Source of the DNA: Bacteroidaceae bacterium
Lineage (GTDB): Bacteria; Bacteroidota; Bacteroidia; Bacteroidales; Bacteroidaceae
Length of the DNA stretch: 54,239 nt
Assembly (NCBI GenBank): GCA_024698925.1
Contig: JAILQO010000058.1
Span: forward strand, 1-54,239
Direction of reading: 5' to 3'
In this document: positions 52,081-54,239 of the stretch, piece by piece
Layout: each line of letters starts with the position of its first letter
Numbering within the stretch: position 1 is the stretch's first letter
Notes under the pieces: generated by a model
The model's database searches: none
What the model saw: the letters and a program-made list of their open reading frames with translations, nothing else
What the model was told of the DNA's origin: nothing
Program-made: the position numbers and the translations under genes

Positions 52081-52797
52081 ATGATGAATAACCTCTGGTG
52101 GCGAAGTTTAATGGACCTGCTGTTCCCACGGACTTGTTGTGGTTGCGGAGAACGGTTGGGTTTAGATGAACAGCTGGTATGCAGTCACTGCCAGATGCAA
52201 CTGCCGCTGGAAACCAACCACGACTGGCTGTTCAACCGGCGGCGCGCCAGTTGGAGCGACCACCCTTGCGTGGCCAATGTGGCTGCCCTAACACGCTACG
52301 AGCGCACCAACATCTCCGCCCAGATGGTACATAATCTGAAGTTCTTCCGCCGCTACGAGCTGGGCGGCTGGATGGGTCGTACAATGGTGCAGCGGCTATG
52401 CGGAACAGGTCTGTTTGAGGGAGTTGACTACCTACTACCCATCCCGCTCTCAGCAGCGCGCCAGCGTCAGCGCGGCTTCAACCAGGCCGAGGCCATCGCC
52501 CGCGGTATATCAGAAATCTTAGGCATTCCCGTTCGCACAGACCTGTTGCGGCGTGAGGCCAGTCGCGAATCACAGACGCATTTCAACCTGTCTCAGCGCA
52601 TGGGCAACGCCGCCCACGTCTTCAAGTTGCTACGTTCCGAGGGGCTTGAGGGCAAACACATCATGCTCATCGACGATGTCATCACTACAGGCACGACAAT
52701 GCTCGGTGCCATCGAGGCGTTGGAGCACATTCCCGGCATCCGTATTTCCGTCTTCGCGTGGGCGTGGGCACATCGCATCGCGCCCGTCATTAATTAA
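52081..52797 (+). CDS. ComF family phosphoribosyltransferase-like protein
   Basis: The 238-residue product has an N-terminal zinc-ribbon-like part with CCGCGERLG and VCSHCQ cysteine pairs (about 19-40). A phosphoribosyltransferase domain follows, with LLPIPLSAARQRQRGFNQAE and the PRPP-binding motif IMLIDDVITTGTTM. ComF proteins are needed for DNA uptake in competent bacteria; in many others the role is unclear. The start is ATG 52081 or the adjacent ATG 52084. It lies only 8 bp after the GH92-BSP gene, so the two may share a transcript even though their functions differ. Confidence 0.88.
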   Translation: MMNNLWWRSLMDLLFPRTCCGCGERLGLDEQLVCSHCQMQLPLETNHDWLFNRRRASWSDHPCVANVAALTRYERTNISAQMVHNLKFFRRYELGGWMGRTMVQRLCGTGLFEGVDYLLPIPLSAARQRQRGFNQAEAIARGISEILGIPVRTDLLRREASRESQTHFNLSQRMGNAAHVFKLLRSEGLEGKHIMLIDDVITTGTTMLGAIEALEHIPGIRISVFAWAWAHRIAPVIN

Positions 52798-52878
52798 AAA
52801 AAGTTAAATATCTCCCATTTACTCCCCTTTCCGAAAAAACTTTAAAGCTTAAAGCCTAATCATTTGAAGTAAAATCTG

Positions 52879-52886
52879 TACCTTTG
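52879..52886 (+). promoter_or_regulatory. -7 box for pnp
   Basis: TACCTTTG, leaving a ~65-nt leader before the ATG at 52959. Confidence 0.65.
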
Positions 52887-52893
52887 CGGCGTT

Positions 52894-52937
52894 TTTGACG
52901 CAATTTAGACGTTTGAGACTATTTATTTGACGCAATT
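52894..52937 (+). repeat. 12-bp direct repeat in the pnp leader
   Basis: tttgacgcaatt at 52894-52905 and again at 52926-52937. Confidence 0.6.
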
Positions 52938-52958
52938 ATTAATTTTTTGACACCCAAG

Positions 52959-54239
52959 ATGAACGTAATCACAAAGACAGTCCAGCTGCCCGATGGTCGT
53001 GAAATCTCCATCGAGACTGGCAAGCTTGCCAAGCAAGCTGACGGTGCCGTGATGCTGCGCATGGGCAACACCATGCTACTGGCAACTGTGTGTGCCGCAA
53101 AGGATGCTGTGCCTGGCACAGATTTCATGCCCCTTCAAGTAGAATATCGCGAGAAATATGCCGCTGCCGGCCGTTTCCCCGGTGGCTTCACGAAGCGCGA
53201 AGGAAAGGCTAACGATGACGAAATCCTCACCTGTCGCCTCGTCGACCGCGCACTTCGTCCCCTCTTCCCCAGCAACTACCACGCTGAGGTGTATGTGAAT
53301 GTGAACCTGTACTCTGCCGACGGCGTGGATATGCCCGACGCACTCGCCGGCTTTGCCGCCAGTGCCGCACTCAGCTGCTCCGACATCCCCTTCGAGGGCC
53401 CCATCTCTGAGGTCCGCGTCATCCGTCTCAACGGCGAGTATATCGTTGACCCCACCTTCGAACAGATGAAGGAAGCCGACATGGACATCATGGTCGGCGC
53501 CACCGAAGAGAACATCATGATGGTGGAGGGCGAGATGAAGGAAGTCTCTGAGCAGGATTTGCTCCAGGCTCTGAAAGTAGCCCACGATGCCATCAAGCCC
53601 ATGTGCCGCCTGCAGAAGGAACTCAGCAAGGAACTCGGCACCGACGTCAAGCGCGAATATTGCCACGAGGTCAACGACGAGGAACTGCGCGAGCAGGTGA
53701 ACAAGGAGTGCTACCAGCCCGCCTACGACGTGACGAAGCAGGCTCTGGAGAAGCACGCACGTGCTGAGGCCTTCGAGAAGATTCGCGAGGACTTCAAGAC
53801 CCGCTATGCTGAGGCTCATGCCGACATGGAGGTTGCTGAGCTCGAAGAGAAGAACGCCCTCGTGGACCGCTACTACCACGACGTGGAGCGCGACGCCATG
53901 CGCCGTTGCATCCTCGACGAAGGCATCCGTCTCGACGGACGTGGCACCACCGACATCCGTCCCATCTGGTGTGAGGTGAGCCCCCTGCCCGGACCTCACG
54001 GAAGCAGCATCTTCACCCGTGGCGAGACACAGTCGCTGTCCACCGTCACCCTCGGCACCAAACTCGACGAGAAACTCGTGGACGATGTCCTCGACCGTTC
54101 CTATATGCGTTTCCTTCTGCACTACAACTTCCCTCCCTTCTCCACGGGTGAGGCCAAGGCTCAGCGCGGCGTAGGCCGTCGTGAGATTGGTCACGGCCAC
54201 CTCGCATGGCGCGCCCTGAAGGGTCAGATTCCTGCAGAT
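52959..54239 (+). CDS. pnp: polyribonucleotide nucleotidyltransferase, C-terminus cut by window edge
   Basis: PNPase degrades RNA from the 3' end with phosphate, and takes part in mRNA decay. The 427 visible codons cover the first RNase PH domain ([52 protein letters not shown]), the helical linker (about 240-330) and the beginning of the second RNase PH domain ([50 protein letters not shown]). The KH and S1 RNA-binding domains should lie beyond the edge. The start ATG 52959 is preceded by a ~65-nt leader with a 12-bp direct repeat. Confidence 0.96.
   Translation, partial: MNVITKTVQLPDGREISIETGKLAKQADGAVMLRMGNTMLLATVCAAKDAVPGTDFMPLQVEYREKYAAAGRFPGGFTKREGKANDDEILTCRLVDRALRPLFPSNYHAEVYVNVNLYSADGVDMPDALAGFAASAALSCSDIPFEGPISEVRVIRLNGEYIVDPTFEQMKEADMDIMVGATEENIMMVEGEMKEVSEQDLLQALKVAHDAIKPMCRLQKELSKELGTDVKREYCHEVNDEELREQVNKECYQPAYDVTKQALEKHARAEAFEKIREDFKTRYAEAHADMEVAELEEKNALVDRYYHDVERDAMRRCILDEGIRLDGRGTTDIRPIWCEVSPLPGPHGSSIFTRGETQSLSTVTLGTKLDEKLVDDVLDRSYMRFLLHYNFPPFSTGEAKAQRGVGRREIGHGHLAWRALKGQIPAD

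Noticed and set aside
53076..54200. 374-residue minus-strand ORF
   Set aside because: Shadow of pnp, caused by GC-biased codon use in the real frame.

Overview
The window looks like a chromosome segment of a gut- or rumen-type Bacteroidota, most likely Prevotella or a close Prevotellaceae relative. The evidence is repeated upstream TAnnTTTG (-7) promoter boxes with almost no Shine-Dalgarno signals, an AraC-type hybrid two-component regulator, GH92/GH97/GH31 glycosidases with signal peptides, a surface lipoprotein with an acidic stretch after the lipid cysteine, a Prevotella-type 'AGQRI...KGINI' C-terminus, and a sodium-pumping methylmalonyl-CoA decarboxylase operon. The assignment rests on gene content and motifs only. 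No rRNA, tRNA, CRISPR array, insertion sequence or prophage was recognised.

Layout. 0-4.7 kb: truncated POT-family peptide transporter (-), SulP anion permease (+), secreted protein (+). 4.8-8.5 kb: large secreted GH31 enzyme (-) with FN3, F5/8C, dockerin and cohesin-like modules. 8.6-11.9 kb: coiled-coil membrane protein, orphan GatC-like permease and a KduI isomerase carrying a signal peptide. 12.2-18 kb: hybrid two-component regulator (-) that has lost its ATPase domain, divergent from a GH97 enzyme. 18-20.5 kb: sugar nucleotidyltransferase and LRR lipoprotein. 20.6-22.7 kb: ECF sigma / anti-sigma / TonB-C-like operon. 22.7-24.1 kb: a structured, repeat-rich spacer and an HU-like protein. 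24.2-35.4 kb: mostly housekeeping genes (rsmA, YbhN-like flippase-fold protein, pepD, alpha-2-macroglobulin, surE, lpxB). 35.5-36 kb: DUF3237 protein. 36.1-45 kb: the methylmalonyl-CoA decarboxylase operon, an HU-like gene, an OmpA-like gene and a second carboxyltransferase. 45.2-52 kb: xseA and two divergent GH92 enzymes, one fused to a BSP-type metallopeptidase. 52-54.2 kb: comF-like gene and truncated pnp.

How the parts fit. The glycosidases (GH31, GH97, two GH92) are exported and look aimed at host- or plant-glycoprotein glycans; no SusC/SusD pair lies in the window, so none is part of a visible classical PUL. KduI and the GatC-like permease point to unsaturated uronate handling. Energy metabolism is represented by a decarboxylase operon with a carrier protein bearing two biotin domains, plus a separate oxaloacetate/pyruvate-type carboxyltransferase whose own biotin lysine is missing.

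The strongest candidates for new biology are: (1) the HTCS-like regulator without a kinase ATPase domain and with Glu in place of the receiver's phospho-acceptor Asp; (2) the double-headed biotin carrier and the biotin-less carboxyltransferase, which together suggest one Na+ pump fed by two carboxyltransferases; (3) the GH92-BSP metallopeptidase fusion; (4) the GH31 protein carrying both dockerin and cohesin-like modules; (5) several palindromic repeats, two of them inserted in frame inside genes, and an unexplained structured element at 23.0-23.15 kb.
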